Below are positions 26,587 to 36,234 of a DNA stretch of 64,000 nt, in pieces. The DNA lies in assembly GCF_012848855.1 (NCBI RefSeq), contig NZ_CP051630.1:537501-601500 (forward strand). The letters are read 5' to 3'. Origin of the DNA: Pyruvatibacter mobilis. Lineage in GTDB: Bacteria; Pseudomonadota; Alphaproteobacteria; CGMCC-115125. The translations under genes were made by a program, and so were the position numbers. The notes beneath the pieces were generated by a model that ran no database searches, was not told the DNA's origin, and worked only from the letters and a program-made list of their open reading frames with translations. How positions within the stretch are numbered: the stretch's first letter is position 1; each line of letters begins with the position of its first letter.

Positions 26587-26883
26587 ATGCTGCGCATCAT
26601 CCTGATCCAGCTTCTGCTGTTTGCCATACCCTTCGTGGTCTGGGCGCTGTACACGCTATTGATGCGGCGCAAGGCGGCGATCAAGGGACCCATGTTCAAT
26701 GATGCCCCCTATGCCTGGCTGATCGTGGCCGGGGTGGGGTGCATGGCGGCAGGGCTCGTATGGCTTGCGGTCTTCTCCGGCACGCCGGGGGAGGGCACCT
26801 ATGTGCCGCCGCGCTATGAAGACGGACGGATCATTCCCGGCCATGTGGTGCCGGCGGATGAGCCGGTGCCGCCGCAGGAATAA
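26587..26883 (+). CDS. DUF6111 family small membrane protein
   Basis: A 98-residue protein with two membrane helices (LRIILIQLLLFAIPFVVWALYTLL, about 2-25, and WLIVAGVGCMAAGLVWLAVF, about 44-63) and a hydrophilic tail ending YVPPRYEDGRIIPGHVVP, which matches DUF6111. The function is unknown. The family is found between the CoA pyrophosphatase and cca genes in alphaproteobacteria. AGGGAGGCC upstream is a good ribosome site. Confidence 0.85.
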   Translation: MLRIILIQLLLFAIPFVVWALYTLLMRRKAAIKGPMFNDAPYAWLIVAGVGCMAAGLVWLAVFSGTPGEGTYVPPRYEDGRIIPGHVVPADEPVPPQE

Positions 26884-26947
26884 CAAGACAAGCACCCGCC
26901 GCAAGTACCGGCCCGGGGGCGCAGCGTATCTGAGGGGAGTAAGGCCA

Positions 26948-28198
26948 ATGGCCAGCGAGATTCCATCGATCGGCATGCAGATGTGGCTCAAGGACGCGGA
27001 GACGCAGGCGCTGATGGCCGCGCTGAACGCGGACGGCGCCGTGGCGCGCTTTGTCGGCGGCTGTGTGCGCAACGCGCTGATGGGCGAACCGGTGACGGAT
27101 GTAGACATCGCCACGACCGATGCCCCGGACGCAACCGCCAGGAAGATCGAGGCGGAGGGATTCAAGATGGTGCCCCTGGGCGTGGACCACGGCACGGTGA
27201 TGGCCGTGGGCGCCGCCGGGCGGACCTATGAGGTGACGACCCTGCGGGTGGATGTCGAGACCGATGGCCGCCGCGCGGAAGTGGCGTTTACCGGTGACTG
27301 GCAGGGGGATGCGGAGCGCCGCGACTTCACCATGAACGCGCTTTATGCGGACGCGGACGGCACGGTGCATGACCCGCTGGGCGGCTATGACGATCTGAAG
27401 GCGCGCAAGGTGCGCTTTATCGGCGACGCGGCCACGCGCATCGAAGAAGACTATTTGCGCATCCTGCGCTTCTTCCGGTTCTCCGCGTCCTATGGGGGCG
27501 GGTTGCTGGATGAGACCAGCCTCAAGGCGTGCGCCGACAACAAGGCGGGCCTTGCGCAGCTCTCCGCCGAGCGGGTGCAGACCGAATTGCTGAAGCTCGT
27601 GGGCGCTGACCATTCGGTGCCGGTGCTGCGGGCGATGGCGGCTGCGGGCATTCTGGCAGATGTGCTGCCGGAGGCTTCGCGGCTTGACCGGTTCGAGAAG
27701 GCGGTGGACATCGAGACGACGCAGCTGTTCTCGAGCGATCCCGTGCTGCGGCTCGGCATGCTGGTGGACAGCGCCGAGGCGGCGGAGAGTGCGGCCAGGC
27801 GCCTCAAGCTCTCCAATGCCGACCGCGACCGCATCATCGCCATGCACAGGGATAGCACCAAGATCGTCTGTTACCTCTCCATGCGCGAGGTGCGCCGGGC
27901 GCTCTACCTGATGGGGCTTCAGCTGTTCAAGGACCGGGTGATGCTGGGCTGGGCGGAAGACGGCAAGTCCACCAACGCCTTCCAGTGGCGGGCGCTGCTG
28001 GCCATGGGCGACAGCTGGGAAAAGCCCGAGCTGCCGCTGACCGGCTCGATGATGAAGGCCGCCGGTGTGCCCGAAGGCCCGGAGATGGGCCGCGTCCACC
28101 GGGAGGTGGAGGAATGGTGGATCGACAGCGATTTCACCGATGACGAGTTCTCGATCATCGAGCGGCTGAAGGCCGTGGTGCAGGCGACGGTTTACTAG
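26948..28198 (+). CDS. cca: CCA tRNA nucleotidyltransferase
   Basis: A 416-residue class-II nucleotidyltransferase that adds or repairs the 3'-CCA end of tRNAs. The head domain has GGCVRN (37-42) and the DVD catalytic pair (51-53). The R-R-D-F-T-M-N-A motif (GDAERRDFTMNALYAD) and the neck motif EEDYLRILRFFRFSASYG are intact. No HD phosphatase domain is appended. The start at 26948 has GAGGGGAG upstream. Last gene of the DUF1285-Nudix-DUF6111-cca group, convergent with the hybrid kinase, with only 11 bases between their stops. Confidence 0.95.
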   Translation: MASEIPSIGMQMWLKDAETQALMAALNADGAVARFVGGCVRNALMGEPVTDVDIATTDAPDATARKIEAEGFKMVPLGVDHGTVMAVGAAGRTYEVTTLRVDVETDGRRAEVAFTGDWQGDAERRDFTMNALYADADGTVHDPLGGYDDLKARKVRFIGDAATRIEEDYLRILRFFRFSASYGGGLLDETSLKACADNKAGLAQLSAERVQTELLKLVGADHSVPVLRAMAAAGILADVLPEASRLDRFEKAVDIETTQLFSSDPVLRLGMLVDSAEAAESAARRLKLSNADRDRIIAMHRDSTKIVCYLSMREVRRALYLMGLQLFKDRVMLGWAEDGKSTNAFQWRALLAMGDSWEKPELPLTGSMMKAAGVPEGPEMGRVHREVEEWWIDSDFTDDEFSIIERLKAVVQATVY

Positions 28199-28209
28199 AG
28201 GAGCAGCCG

Positions 28210-30675
28210 CTATTCGGCGGCGGCCGTCTTTGTATCCGTGCCTTCGAGGGCTGTGTTCACAGCGGCCTGCAGGCCGGTGATGGTCAGCGGCTTGGCGAGG
28301 TAGTCGTCCATGCCGGCATCAAGGCAGCGCTGGCGGTCGCCGGGCATGGCGTGGGCCGTGGTGCCGATGATGGGCGTGCGGGGCAGGCTCTTGCGCTGCT
28401 CGATGGCACGGATGGCGCCGGTGGCTTCGTAGCCGTTCATCAGCGGCATCGAGATATCCATCAGCATCACGCGCGGGCTCAGTTCCTCGAACATCCTGAC
28501 GGCTTCCTCGCCGTTCTCTGCCGTGGCAAGGGTGAGGTTCATGTCGCCGAGCATGTGGCGGGCGAGCATGCCGTTGACGGCGTTGTCTTCCACCACCAGC
28601 ACATCCACCTGCGTGCCGGCGCTTGCAGCTTCCGGCGCGGCGGTACCAGCGGGCCGGGCGGCGGCGCGGTCGGGTGTGGGTGTGTCTGATGCGGTGGGAG
28701 ACAGAGTGGCGGGGGGCGGTGCGGCGGCGGTGTCCGCCGAGGCCGAAGACAGCACATCCATGATCTTGTCGAGCAGGTCAGACGCCCCAGCGGGCTTGGC
28801 CATGAAGCCGTTGAGCCCGAGATCAGTGGTGCAGCGGGCCAGCGAGCTGCTTTCGAGAATGGAGGTCAGCAGGATCACGGGCAGATCCGCGTAGTCAGGC
28901 GAGCTGCGCAAATCGCGCAGCACATCTTCGCCGTCCTTGCCCGGCATGTGGTGATCCAGCAGGACAAGGCTGAAGGGGCGGCCCAGGGCGGCAGCGCGTT
29001 CAGCCTTCCGCACCGCTTCCGCGCCGCTGGGCACCAGCGTGGTCTCGAAGCCCCAGGAGGCCATCAGCTCGTCAAGGATGAAGCGGTTGGTGGCGTTGTC
29101 GTCGACGATGAGCACCGGCAGGCCGCGGATTGTCACCGGCGGCTGGGGCGGCAGGTCTTCGTCGGCGGCCCTGGCCAGCGGCACCATGAACCAGAAGGTG
29201 GAGCCCGCGCCGGGCGTGGAGACAAGACCGATGCGGCCGCCCATCTGGTGGACGAGGCCCCGGCTGATGGCGAGGCCCAGCCCGGTGCCTTCGTGGTGGC
29301 GGGTGGTTGAGGAATCCACCTGCGAGAAGCGATCGAAGATCCGTGCCTGGTCGCTCAGCGGAATGCCCGGGCCGGTGTCGCGCACGCTGACCCAGATATT
29401 GGCCGTGCCGGTATCCTCCGCGGCGCCGGTGGTCGCGTCCTGCATGGCGGTGAGTTCTTCAGCCGGGAGGATGGCGGGCGGGGTGGTTGAAATCTCGATG
29501 ATGACCTCGCCGCGTTCGGTGAACTTGACGGCATTGCCCACGAGGTTGGCCACGATCTGGCGCAGCCTGTCCGCATCGCCCACCACCCGGCGCGGTGTGC
29601 CGGGAGCGACGCGGATGGCAAGCTCGATGCCCTTGGTGGCGGCGGCCTCGGTGACCATGCGGGCGGGTTCCTGGGCGATCCGCTTGAGCTTGAACGGCTC
29701 TTCGACCAGCGGTACCTGACCGGCCTCGATCTTCGAGAAATCCAGAATGTCGTTGATGATGTCGAGCAGCGCCCGCGACGATGACTGGATGATGTCGATG
29801 AAGGTGCGCTGGCGGGGGTCAAGGTCGGTGCCGGCCATGAGGTCGGCGGTGCCGATGACGCCGTTCATCGGCGTCCGGATTTCGTGGCTCATGGTGGCGA
29901 GGAACTCTGACTTTGCCTTTTCCGCCGCCAGGGCTTCATCGCGCGCCTGCTTCAAGTCGGCATTCGTCGCGCGCAGATGCAGGACCATGATCACGAGAAT
30001 GGCGCCGGGGATGGCCAGCGCCGCCAGCAGCAGCAGGATCGACATGATCTGGAAATGCAGGAAGTCGCTGAAGACAGCCGCCGAATCCGCTGTCTGGTCC
30101 ACATAGACCTCGGCCACGCCGATGATCCGGCCGTTGCGCAGGATCGGCACGTAGCTTTCCACATACACATCCGGCCGGTCCGCCTTGGCGGTACCGTCCT
30201 CATAGGCGGTGTAGGGGCTCCCGCTCTGGATGACCTGGTTGGCCTTCGGGTTGTGCTGGCCGAGGGACTGGGTCTCCGGCGGCAGGTCGATGGCGTCCGA
30301 CACCAGCATGAGATTGCCGCTCGCGTCGAACAGCTTGAAGCGGAACAGGTCCGGGAAGGCAGTGAGACGGTCAACGACCTTGCGCTGCTTATCCGAGACG
30401 GGTTTACCCGCCAGCACTTCTTCGATGCCCGGAAGATTGCCGGACAGATAAGTCGCCCAGCTCAAGGAGAGGCGTTCGGCGTTGCGGACTGCAATGGTTT
30501 CAGCGTGCCGCTGGATCTCGAAATACTCGATGACCGCAACGATGACGAGGCCGGCCAGCGCAGCCACAATCATAAGGAGAATGCCGGGGCGGGTACCGGG
30601 CAGGCCGGTTTTCAGGGTCCGTGCGGCGTTCAGCTCGTTTCGGGTGCTCGTCTCGGCCATCGCATCCGGGTCCAT
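28210..30675 (-). CDS. hybrid sensor histidine kinase with two receiver domains
   Basis: An 821-residue membrane kinase. Helices at about 31-51 and 208-233 enclose a periplasmic sensor domain (52-207) that ends [13 protein letters not shown], a double-Cache-like feature. Then come a dimerisation domain with His264 ([11 protein letters not shown]), an ATPase domain (NLVGNAVKF 377-385, DTGPGIP 433-439, GTGLGLAI 463-470), receiver 1 with Asp574 and receiver 2 with Asp740. A Pro/Ala-rich linker (650-688) separates the receivers. No HPt domain is fused, so it should signal through a separate phosphotransfer protein; the HPt-like gene at 8420 is one candidate in this window. A second ATG at 30660 is possible. 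Confidence 0.92.
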   Translation of the reverse strand: MDPDAMAETSTRNELNAARTLKTGLPGTRPGILLMIVAALAGLVIVAVIEYFEIQRHAETIAVRNAERLSLSWATYLSGNLPGIEEVLAGKPVSDKQRKVVDRLTAFPDLFRFKLFDASGNLMLVSDAIDLPPETQSLGQHNPKANQVIQSGSPYTAYEDGTAKADRPDVYVESYVPILRNGRIIGVAEVYVDQTADSAAVFSDFLHFQIMSILLLLAALAIPGAILVIMVLHLRATNADLKQARDEALAAEKAKSEFLATMSHEIRTPMNGVIGTADLMAGTDLDPRQRTFIDIIQSSSRALLDIINDILDFSKIEAGQVPLVEEPFKLKRIAQEPARMVTEAAATKGIELAIRVAPGTPRRVVGDADRLRQIVANLVGNAVKFTERGEVIIEISTTPPAILPAEELTAMQDATTGAAEDTGTANIWVSVRDTGPGIPLSDQARIFDRFSQVDSSTTRHHEGTGLGLAISRGLVHQMGGRIGLVSTPGAGSTFWFMVPLARAADEDLPPQPPVTIRGLPVLIVDDNATNRFILDELMASWGFETTLVPSGAEAVRKAERAAALGRPFSLVLLDHHMPGKDGEDVLRDLRSSPDYADLPVILLTSILESSSLARCTTDLGLNGFMAKPAGASDLLDKIMDVLSSASADTAAAPPPATLSPTASDTPTPDRAAARPAGTAAPEAASAGTQVDVLVVEDNAVNGMLARHMLGDMNLTLATAENGEEAVRMFEELSPRVMLMDISMPLMNGYEATGAIRAIEQRKSLPRTPIIGTTAHAMPGDRQRCLDAGMDDYLAKPLTITGLQAAVNTALEGTDTKTAAAE

Positions 30676-30742
30676 GCTGAGTCAAAGTTGTATAATTCGA
30701 AGTAGAATGAACTGATTAAGGTTTCGCTACTTCAGGCCCGTC

Positions 30743-30775
30743 GGGCGCGGCACCGGCCTGCTGGTGGCCGCGCCC
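30743..30775. repeat. GC-rich hairpin in the kinase upstream region
   Basis: GGGCGCGG-CACC (30743-30754) pairs with GGTG-GCCGCGCCC (30763-30775) around GGCCTGCT, giving about 12 pairs with one bulged base. No T-tract follows, so it is not a standard terminator. Confidence 0.55.
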
Positions 30776-30870
30776 GCCGGACCAGTTCAGGGGCGGGGGA
30801 CAGGGCAGCACCTCGATTGGGCAAAGAAGCGCGCGGGCTGTTTTTTAGGCGAACAGATCAAATTGTGGGC

Positions 30871-30885
30871 GCTCAACTTTTGAGC
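30871..30885. promoter_or_regulatory. perfect palindrome GCTCAA-CTT-TTGAGC
   Basis: A 6+3+6 dyad in the low-GC part of the kinase upstream region, with AATTG/CAATT outside it extending the symmetry imperfectly. Operator-like; no regulator is identified. Confidence 0.4.
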
Positions 30886-30962
30886 AATTCATCAATGCTT
30901 GCCCAATGTATGAACATGACCAGGTTTGGCGCAAATAAAGCCGATGAATACTGAATTTTTCG

Positions 30963-30989
30963 GTTGCCAACGTGGTTAATGCTGGCAAC
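30963..30989. promoter_or_regulatory. inverted repeat GTTGCCA-N13-TGGCAAC
   Basis: Seven-base perfect arms at 30963-30969 and 30983-30989, a spacing compatible with a dimeric transcription factor. It lies 288 bases from the kinase start and 229 bases from the YRG gene. Confidence 0.4.
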
Positions 30990-31217
30990 ATCACTCGTGC
31001 GGATTTCAGGAGTTCAGCTTGTGAGCCGCCGCATCGGGCATGCGTCAAAAGCTCAAGCCGGCGGAGGGCCTGTTTGGGCCCGTCCGGCCGATTTGCAGCA
31101 ACCGGGACGAGGTGTCTGGTGTCCGCCAGGCGGCAAATGTCTCCGCCGGTCCCTCGCAGGCGGGGCCACACCTCATGGCTGACGCGCCATGACGTCCCTC
31201 GATGATGGAGTGACCAA

Positions 31218-31400
31218 ATGTCTGAGAAAGAAATCTATCGCGGCACGGAAGTGAAGAAGGGCAACAAGGACGTTGATGCCCACCACGAATACAAGGAGGG
31301 CGAGAAGGTGAATTACCGCGGCTCCTCCTACAAGGCCCATCACGAAGATCCCAAGCACGGCCACGACATGAAGTATCGCGGCACCGACTACAAGGACTGA
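31218..31400 (+). CDS. 60-residue protein with three YRG repeats (DUF4278-like)
   Basis: A very small, highly charged protein with three copies of a YRG-x-x-[YV]-K unit: YRGTEVK, YRGSSYK and YRGTDYK, separated by His/Lys/Asp-rich linkers (VDAHHEYKEGEK, AHHEDPKHGHDM). Paired YRGxxY units are the hallmark of DUF4278, best known from cyanobacteria; the match is by motif only. There is no signal or membrane segment. GATGGAG 7 bases upstream of the ATG and a strong terminator at 31513 support a real gene. The function is unknown; the His-rich linkers could bind metal. Confidence 0.7.
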   Translation: MSEKEIYRGTEVKKGNKDVDAHHEYKEGEKVNYRGSSYKAHHEDPKHGHDMKYRGTDYKD

Positions 31401-31512
31401 GGCCGCCTTGCCGGCCACGCGTGATGCTGCCGGGGTGTGGTCCCCGCACCTGCCTCCTGCACCCCTTCGGATGCGCATGTGCGCCACCCCTGGACCGGGC
31501 CCCGGCACATAA

Positions 31513-31546
31513 AAGAGGGGACGGCTCTTGCTGAGCCGTCCCCTTT
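31513..31546. terminator. bidirectional terminator
   Basis: GGGGACGGCTC (31517-31527), TTGCT loop, GAGCCGTCCCC (31533-31543), with TTT after it on plus and TCTTTT after it on minus. It separates the convergent YRG and hemF genes. Confidence 0.92.
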
Positions 31547-31579
31547 GTCTTTTGTCCTCTGTCCGCGTGCTGGCAGCGC

Positions 31580-32488
31580 TTACGGCCACTTCACCTCGGG
31601 CGGCATGGAGGAGAGGATCGAATCCACATTGCCGCCGGTCTTGAGGCCGAAGGTGGTGCCGCGGTCATAGAGCAGGTTGAACTCCACATAGCGGCCACGG
31701 CGGACGAGCTGTTCGTCGCGCTCTTCTTCCGTCCACGGATCATTCATCCGCTTGCGGACGAGCCCGGGATAGATGTCGCGGAAGGCGCGGCCCACATCCT
31801 GGGTGAAGGCGAAGTCCGCGTCCCAGTCGCCGGTGTTGTGGCGGTCATAGAAGATGCCGCCGATGCCGCGCGGCTCGTTGCGGTGGGGCAGGAAGAAATA
31901 TTCGTCGCACCACTGCTTGAAGCGGTCGTGATAATCGGCGCCATGCGGGTCGCAGGCAGCCTTCATGGCAGCGTGGAATTCGACGGAATCCTCAAAGTCC
32001 TGGGTGCGGTAGCGGTTGAGCACCGGCGTCAGGTCGGCGCCGCCGCCGAACCAGCCCTTGGTTGTGACCACGTGGCGGGTGTTCATGTGCACGGCGGGCA
32101 CGTGGGGGTTCCACATATGGGCGATCAGGGAAATGCCCGAGGCCCAGAAACGCGGGTCTTCCTCGGCGCCGGGGATCTGCTGGCGGAACTCCTCGGAGAA
32201 CTCTCCATAGACGGTGGAGATGTGAACGCCGACCTTTTCAAAGACGCGGCCCTTCATGATCGACATTTCGCCGCCGCCCTTGTCCTCGCCTGCCTCGCCG
32301 CGCTGCCACGGCGTGCACTCGAAGCGTCCGGCGGGCTTGTCGGCATTGGTGCCGGTGAGCTCGTCCTCCAGCTTCTCGAAGCTTGCGCAGATCTCGTCGC
32401 GCAGCTGGCGGAACCAGGCGGCTGCCCGGGCCTTGTGGTCTTCGCTGACATAGTCGGCCGGGGCCGGGGAGAGGGCTGCATCACTCAC
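31580..32488 (-). CDS. hemF: oxygen-dependent coproporphyrinogen III oxidase
   Basis: A 302-residue enzyme that oxidatively decarboxylates coproporphyrinogen III to protoporphyrinogen IX in heme synthesis. Conserved blocks are present: [21 protein letters not shown], the FGGGADLTP segment, [21 protein letters not shown] and the C-terminal [22 protein letters not shown]. The length is normal. It is followed by no gene on its strand (terminator at 31513) and preceded 6 bases upstream by trmL, so the two are co-transcribed. Heme from this pathway serves the adjacent bc1 complex. Confidence 0.96.
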   Translation of the reverse strand: MSDAALSPAPADYVSEDHKARAAAWFRQLRDEICASFEKLEDELTGTNADKPAGRFECTPWQRGEAGEDKGGGEMSIMKGRVFEKVGVHISTVYGEFSEEFRQQIPGAEEDPRFWASGISLIAHMWNPHVPAVHMNTRHVVTTKGWFGGGADLTPVLNRYRTQDFEDSVEFHAAMKAACDPHGADYHDRFKQWCDEYFFLPHRNEPRGIGGIFYDRHNTGDWDADFAFTQDVGRAFRDIYPGLVRKRMNDPWTEEERDEQLVRRGRYVEFNLLYDRGTTFGLKTGGNVDSILSSMPPEVKWP

Positions 32489-32494
32489 GGGGGG

Positions 32495-33031
32495 TTACTC
32501 CACTTCTTCGATTGTCTTCATGCCGGCGGGGCTGTTCAGGCCGGAGCCGGATGCGTTTGCCGGGGCAAGCGGCGGGTAGCCGCCCGTCTGGCGCAGTGCC
32601 TCGCCGAGTACCATGGCGGCTGCGACAGCAACATTGAGCGAGCGCAAACCGGGCACGTCCAGCATGGGTATTTTGACGCAGGCATCCGCCGTTGCGTGCA
32701 CGTGATCGGGCACCCCGGCGCTCTCGCGGCCCAGCAGCAGGGTGTCGCCGGGGACAAAGGCATGATCCGTGTGGGCGGTCCCGGCCCGCGTGGTGAGCAG
32801 GATCAGCCGGCCGTCATGGCGCGGCGGGGCGGCGCTGAAAGCGTCCCAGGCGGGATGAACCGTGAGGTCCAGGTGATCGAGATAGTCCATGCCCGCGCGG
32901 CGGAAGCGGCGGTCGGACAGGGTAAAGCCGCAGGGCTCGATGATCTCCACCGGAACGCCCATGCAGGCGGCCAGCCGCATGATGGTGCCGGCATTTTGAG
33001 GGATATCGGGCTCATAGAGCGCAAGGCGCAT
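32495..33031 (-). CDS. trmL: tRNA (cytidine(34)-2'-O)-methyltransferase
   Basis: A 178-residue SPOUT methyltransferase that 2'-O-methylates the wobble base of tRNA-Leu. Conserved features: N-terminal LYEPDIPQNAGTIMRLA, LLLGRESAGVP (the knot region) and the C-terminal PGLRSLNVAVAAAMVL. All define the TrmL/YibK subfamily. It is divergent from petA, with a 324-base gap, and co-directional with hemF. Confidence 0.94.
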   Translation of the reverse strand: MRLALYEPDIPQNAGTIMRLAACMGVPVEIIEPCGFTLSDRRFRRAGMDYLDHLDLTVHPAWDAFSAAPPRHDGRLILLTTRAGTAHTDHAFVPGDTLLLGRESAGVPDHVHATADACVKIPMLDVPGLRSLNVAVAAAMVLGEALRQTGGYPPLAPANASGSGLNSPAGMKTIEEVE

Positions 33032-33355
33032 CGGGTGACTCGCGGAATACTGCCGATTTCAGGCGGCCGGGAAACCGTGCCCGGGCCGGGTGCCGGGGCG
33101 CTTTTTCCTGACTTATCAGTGGCTTGGCGGAAAAAACTTGCGGCATCGTGACACATAACCGGCCGGGGGTGGACAATTTAGCTTTCGCGGTGGCAAAAGA
33201 ACGACGCGACGCGCCTGCTTTTTCTACGAAGCGCATGAGTTGAGTCCCGGCACTCGGTTATTCGCCGCGTCGTATTCGTTGCTGGCATCTATCGCCGTGC
33301 CTGTCCATTGGGGGAGGGGTGCGGCCTACGACTATTAGTCCGGAGGACATTTCCG
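33032..33355. other. 324-base divergent region, trmL / petA
   Basis: It must hold the petABC promoter. There is an AT-richer stretch around 33120-33230, but no convincing -35/-10 pair, operator palindrome or terminator. No gene is supported in it. Confidence 0.5.
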
Positions 33356-33934
33356 TTGGCAGACGCGACTCCAGCCCAGACCGCAGGTGGCGAAGAGCCC
33401 ACCCGCCGCGATTTTCTGTATGTGGCCACCGGCGCTTTCGCGGCCGTGGGCGGCGCCTTCGCCGTCTGGCCGCTGATCGACCAGATGAACCCCGACGCCT
33501 CGACCCGGGCACTTGCCTCCATCGAGGTGGACATCAGCAATATTGCTGAAGGCCAGGTGGTGACGGTCATGTGGCGCGGCAAGCCGATTTTCATCCGTCA
33601 CCGGACCCCGGCCGAGATCGAGGAAGCCAAGTCGGTTTCCATGGACGAGCTGCCGGACCCGTTCGCGCGTAACGCCAATGTGCCGGACGATGCAGGGGCC
33701 GAAGACATCAACCGTGCCGCCTCCGACACCGAGAAGTGGCTCGTGCTGGTCGGCGTGTGCACGCATCTGGGCTGTGTGCCGCTGTCCAACCAGGGTGACT
33801 TCGGCGGCTGGTTCTGCCCGTGCCACGGCTCGCATTACGACGTGGCCGGCCGTATCCGCCGTGGCCCGGCACCGGAGAACCTCCCGGTCCCGCCGCTCGC
33901 CTTCCTGACCGATACGCGTATCCGCATCGGCTGA
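33356..33934 (+). CDS. petA: ubiquinol-cytochrome c reductase iron-sulfur (Rieske) subunit
   Basis: A 192-residue Rieske protein of the bc1 complex. The N-terminus has a twin-arginine motif ([14 protein letters not shown]) in an uncleaved membrane anchor. The cluster ligands are Cys135 and His137 (CTHLGC) plus Cys154 and His157 (CPCHGSH); Cys140 and Cys156 form the usual disulfide. No ATG gives this product. The TTG at 33356 is chosen because CGGAGGA lies 9 bases upstream and the protein length is then normal. First gene of petABC, 33 bases before petB. Confidence 0.94.
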   Translation: MADATPAQTAGGEEPTRRDFLYVATGAFAAVGGAFAVWPLIDQMNPDASTRALASIEVDISNIAEGQVVTVMWRGKPIFIRHRTPAEIEEAKSVSMDELPDPFARNANVPDDAGAEDINRAASDTEKWLVLVGVCTHLGCVPLSNQGDFGGWFCPCHGSHYDVAGRIRRGPAPENLPVPPLAFLTDTRIRIG

Positions 33935-33967
33935 TCCCGCTTAGCACGCAAATAGACGAGGCATTTC

Positions 33968-35275
33968 ATGGCTCACGAATCGACATATCAGCCGTCCAAC
34001 GGCTTTGCGCGCTGGATGGATGAGCGACTGCCGCTCATGCGGGTTGCGCACGACACCGCCATCAACTTCCCGACCCCGAAGAACCTGAACTACTGGTACA
34101 CCTTCGGCGGCATCCTCACCTTCTGCCTCGCTGTGCAGATCGTGACCGGCATCATTCTCGCCATGCATTACACCGCGCATGTCGACATGGCATTCGCCAG
34201 CGTCGAGAAGATCATGCGTGACGTGAACTATGGCTGGCTGCTGCGCTATGTGCATGCCAACGGCGCGTCGATGTTCTTCCTCGCCGTTTACCTGCACATC
34301 TTCCGTGGCCTCTATTACGGCTCCTACAAGGCACCGCGCGAGGTTCTCTGGATCCTCGGCGTCATCATCTACCTGCTGATGATGGGCACTGCCTTCCTCG
34401 GCTACCTGCTGCCGTGGGGCCAGATGAGCCTGTGGGGCGCTAACGTCATCACCAGCCTGTTCGGCGCCATCCCGCTTGTGGGTGAGGGCCTGCAGACCTG
34501 GCTCGTCGGCGGCTTCGCCATCGACAATGCGACGCTCAACCGCTTCTTCTCGCTGCACTACCTGCTGCCCTTCATGATCGCGGGCGTGGTGTTCCTTCAC
34601 ATCTGGGCGCTGCACGTGCCGGGCAACAACAACCCGACCGGCGTTGAAGTGAAGGACGCGCAGGACACGGTGCCGTTCCACCCGTACTACACGATGAAGG
34701 ACGCCTTCGCGCTGACCATCTTCGCGATCCTGTTCGCCTACTTCGTGTTCTACGACCCGAACGTGCTTGGCCACGCGGTGAACTACGTGGAAGCCAATCC
34801 GCTGGTGACCCCGGCGCATATCGTTCCGGAATGGTACCTGCTGCCGTTCTACGCGATCCTGCGTGCCATCACCTTCAACATCGGCCCGATCGACGCGAAG
34901 CTCGGTGGCGTGATTGCCATGTTCGGCTCCATCGCCATCCTGTTCTTCCTGCCGTGGCTCGACACCTCCAAGGTGAAGTCGGCCCGGTACCGTCCGATCT
35001 ACAAGCAGTTCTTCTGGATCTTCGTCCTCGTGTGCCTCGGCCTCGGCTGGCTCGGTGCGCAGCCGGCGGAAGGCGGCTACGTGCTCGCGGCCCAGATCCT
35101 CACTGCTTACTACTTCGCGCATTTCATCATCATCCTGCCCGTGCTCGGGCTGGTTGAGACCCCGCGCGAGGTGCCGACGAGCATTTCCGACGCTGTCCTG
35201 GCTGAGAGCAAGGCCCATTCGGGTGGCGGTTCCGCCCCCGCCGGTGCCGCTGCCGCGCCTGACCGCAACGCCTAA
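33968..35275 (+). CDS. petB: cytochrome b subunit of the bc1 complex
   Basis: A 435-residue polytopic membrane protein carrying hemes bL and bH. The bis-His ligands are His96/His110 and His197/His211 in helices B and D. The quinol-oxidation site motif PEWY is at 287-290 ([13 protein letters not shown]). The length matches bacterial PetB with the C-terminal helices fused. It is in the petABC operon, and its stop lies 18 bases before the petC start. The C-terminus has a short Gly/Ala/Pro-rich tail. Confidence 0.97.
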   Translation: MAHESTYQPSNGFARWMDERLPLMRVAHDTAINFPTPKNLNYWYTFGGILTFCLAVQIVTGIILAMHYTAHVDMAFASVEKIMRDVNYGWLLRYVHANGASMFFLAVYLHIFRGLYYGSYKAPREVLWILGVIIYLLMMGTAFLGYLLPWGQMSLWGANVITSLFGAIPLVGEGLQTWLVGGFAIDNATLNRFFSLHYLLPFMIAGVVFLHIWALHVPGNNNPTGVEVKDAQDTVPFHPYYTMKDAFALTIFAILFAYFVFYDPNVLGHAVNYVEANPLVTPAHIVPEWYLLPFYAILRAITFNIGPIDAKLGGVIAMFGSIAILFFLPWLDTSKVKSARYRPIYKQFFWIFVLVCLGLGWLGAQPAEGGYVLAAQILTAYYFAHFIIILPVLGLVETPREVPTSISDAVLAESKAHSGGGSAPAGAAAAPDRNA

Positions 35276-35293
35276 TTGATGGAAGGGACGCAG

Positions 35294-36106
35294 ATGCGCC
35301 GTACTTCATTTTCGAAGCCTTCATCCACCCTGCGCCGGACGGCCTTTGCCCTTGTGGGCGCTGCCGCCCTGGCACTCGGCGGGGCCAGCGCTGCGGTCGC
35401 AGCGGGTGATAGTGTTGCTCCCAAGGACGTGTCCTGGAGCTGGGAAGGGCCGTTCGGCACCTTCGACCGGGCTGCCCTGCAGCGCGGCTTCCAGGTCTAC
35501 AAGGAAGTCTGTGCCGCCTGTCACAGCCTGAAATACGTCAAGTACCGCAACCTCGGCGATGCGGGCGGCCCCGGCTTCTCCGAGGCCGAGGTCAAGGCGA
35601 TTGCGGCGGGCTACCAGATCACCGACGGCCCGAATGACGAGGGCGACATGTTCGAGCGTCCCGGCCTGCCGAAGGATGCCTTCAAGTCGCCGTTCGAGAA
35701 CGAGCAGCTGGCCAAGCTGGCCAATGGCGGCGCACTGCCGCCGGACCTGTCGCTGATGACCAAGGCGCGTGACGGGGGTGCCGACTATCTCTATTCCCTG
35801 CTGACGGGCTACGAAGACGCCCCGGCCGGTTTCGAGGTGGGGCCGGGTCTGAACTACAACGTCTATTTCCCGGGTCATCAGATCGCCATGGCACAGCCGA
35901 TCTACGAGGACTCCGTGTCCTATGCGGATGGCACGCCGGCCACGGTCGAGCAGATGTCCAAGGACGTGACGGCCTTCCTGCACTGGGCAGCCGAGCCGAA
36001 GCTCGAAGCCCGCAAGCAGACGGGCTTCATGGTGATGACCTTCCTGGTCATCCTGGCGGGCCTGCTCTACTTCACCCAGCGCAAGATCTGGTCTGACCAG
36101 CACTAA
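35294..36106 (+). CDS. petC: cytochrome c1 of the bc1 complex
   Basis: A 270-residue protein with a cleavable signal peptide (cleavage near VAA-GDS, residue 37), heme attachment CAACH at 73-77, a periplasmic body containing the methionine-ligand region, and a single C-terminal anchor (GFMVMTFLVILAGLLYFTQRK). GGAAGGG 6 bases upstream favours the ATG at 35294 over the ATG at 35279. Last gene of petABC; a strong terminator follows at 36151. Confidence 0.95.
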   Translation: MRRTSFSKPSSTLRRTAFALVGAAALALGGASAAVAAGDSVAPKDVSWSWEGPFGTFDRAALQRGFQVYKEVCAACHSLKYVKYRNLGDAGGPGFSEAEVKAIAAGYQITDGPNDEGDMFERPGLPKDAFKSPFENEQLAKLANGGALPPDLSLMTKARDGGADYLYSLLTGYEDAPAGFEVGPGLNYNVYFPGHQIAMAQPIYEDSVSYADGTPATVEQMSKDVTAFLHWAAEPKLEARKQTGFMVMTFLVILAGLLYFTQRKIWSDQH

Positions 36107-36150
36107 GGTCAGCATCATTCGACACGCAGTTCCGTATCGGGATTGAATTT

Positions 36151-36185
36151 AAAAGGCCGTCCGCTAAAACCGGACGGCCTTTTTG
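36151..36185 (+). terminator. rho-independent terminator of petABC
   Basis: AAAAGGCCGTCCG (36151-36163), 7-base loop, CGGACGGCCTTTT (36171-36183): a perfect 13-pair stem with a T-tract, 45 bases past the petC stop. Confidence 0.95.
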
Positions 36186-36234
36186 CTGAGACAGCACATG
36201 TGGCGGGGCGGGGGCCCTGCCGGGGAGAGATTGC

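Larger units (their letters stand above)
30676..31217. other. 542-base intergenic region with dyads, partly low GC
   Basis: It lies upstream of both the hybrid kinase and the YRG protein. GC drops between about 30840 and 31000. It holds a 33-base hairpin at 30743, GCTCAA-CTT-TTGAGC at 30871-30885, GTTGCCA-N13-TGGCAAC at 30963-30989, and CATGGC-TGACGC-GCCATG at 31174-31191 close to the small gene. A 108-codon minus frame (30845-31171) has no ribosome site or recognisable sequence. A small RNA cannot be excluded. Confidence 0.55.

Noticed and set aside
30845-31171. 108-codon minus-strand frame in the kinase/YRG gap
   Set aside because: No ribosome site, no recognisable domain, and it runs through palindromes; composition is not gene-like. 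Kept only as a possible unknown.
31173-31589. 138-codon minus-strand frame overlapping the YRG gene
   Set aside because: It crosses the terminator and the YRG gene in antisense; the plus-strand gene has far better signals.
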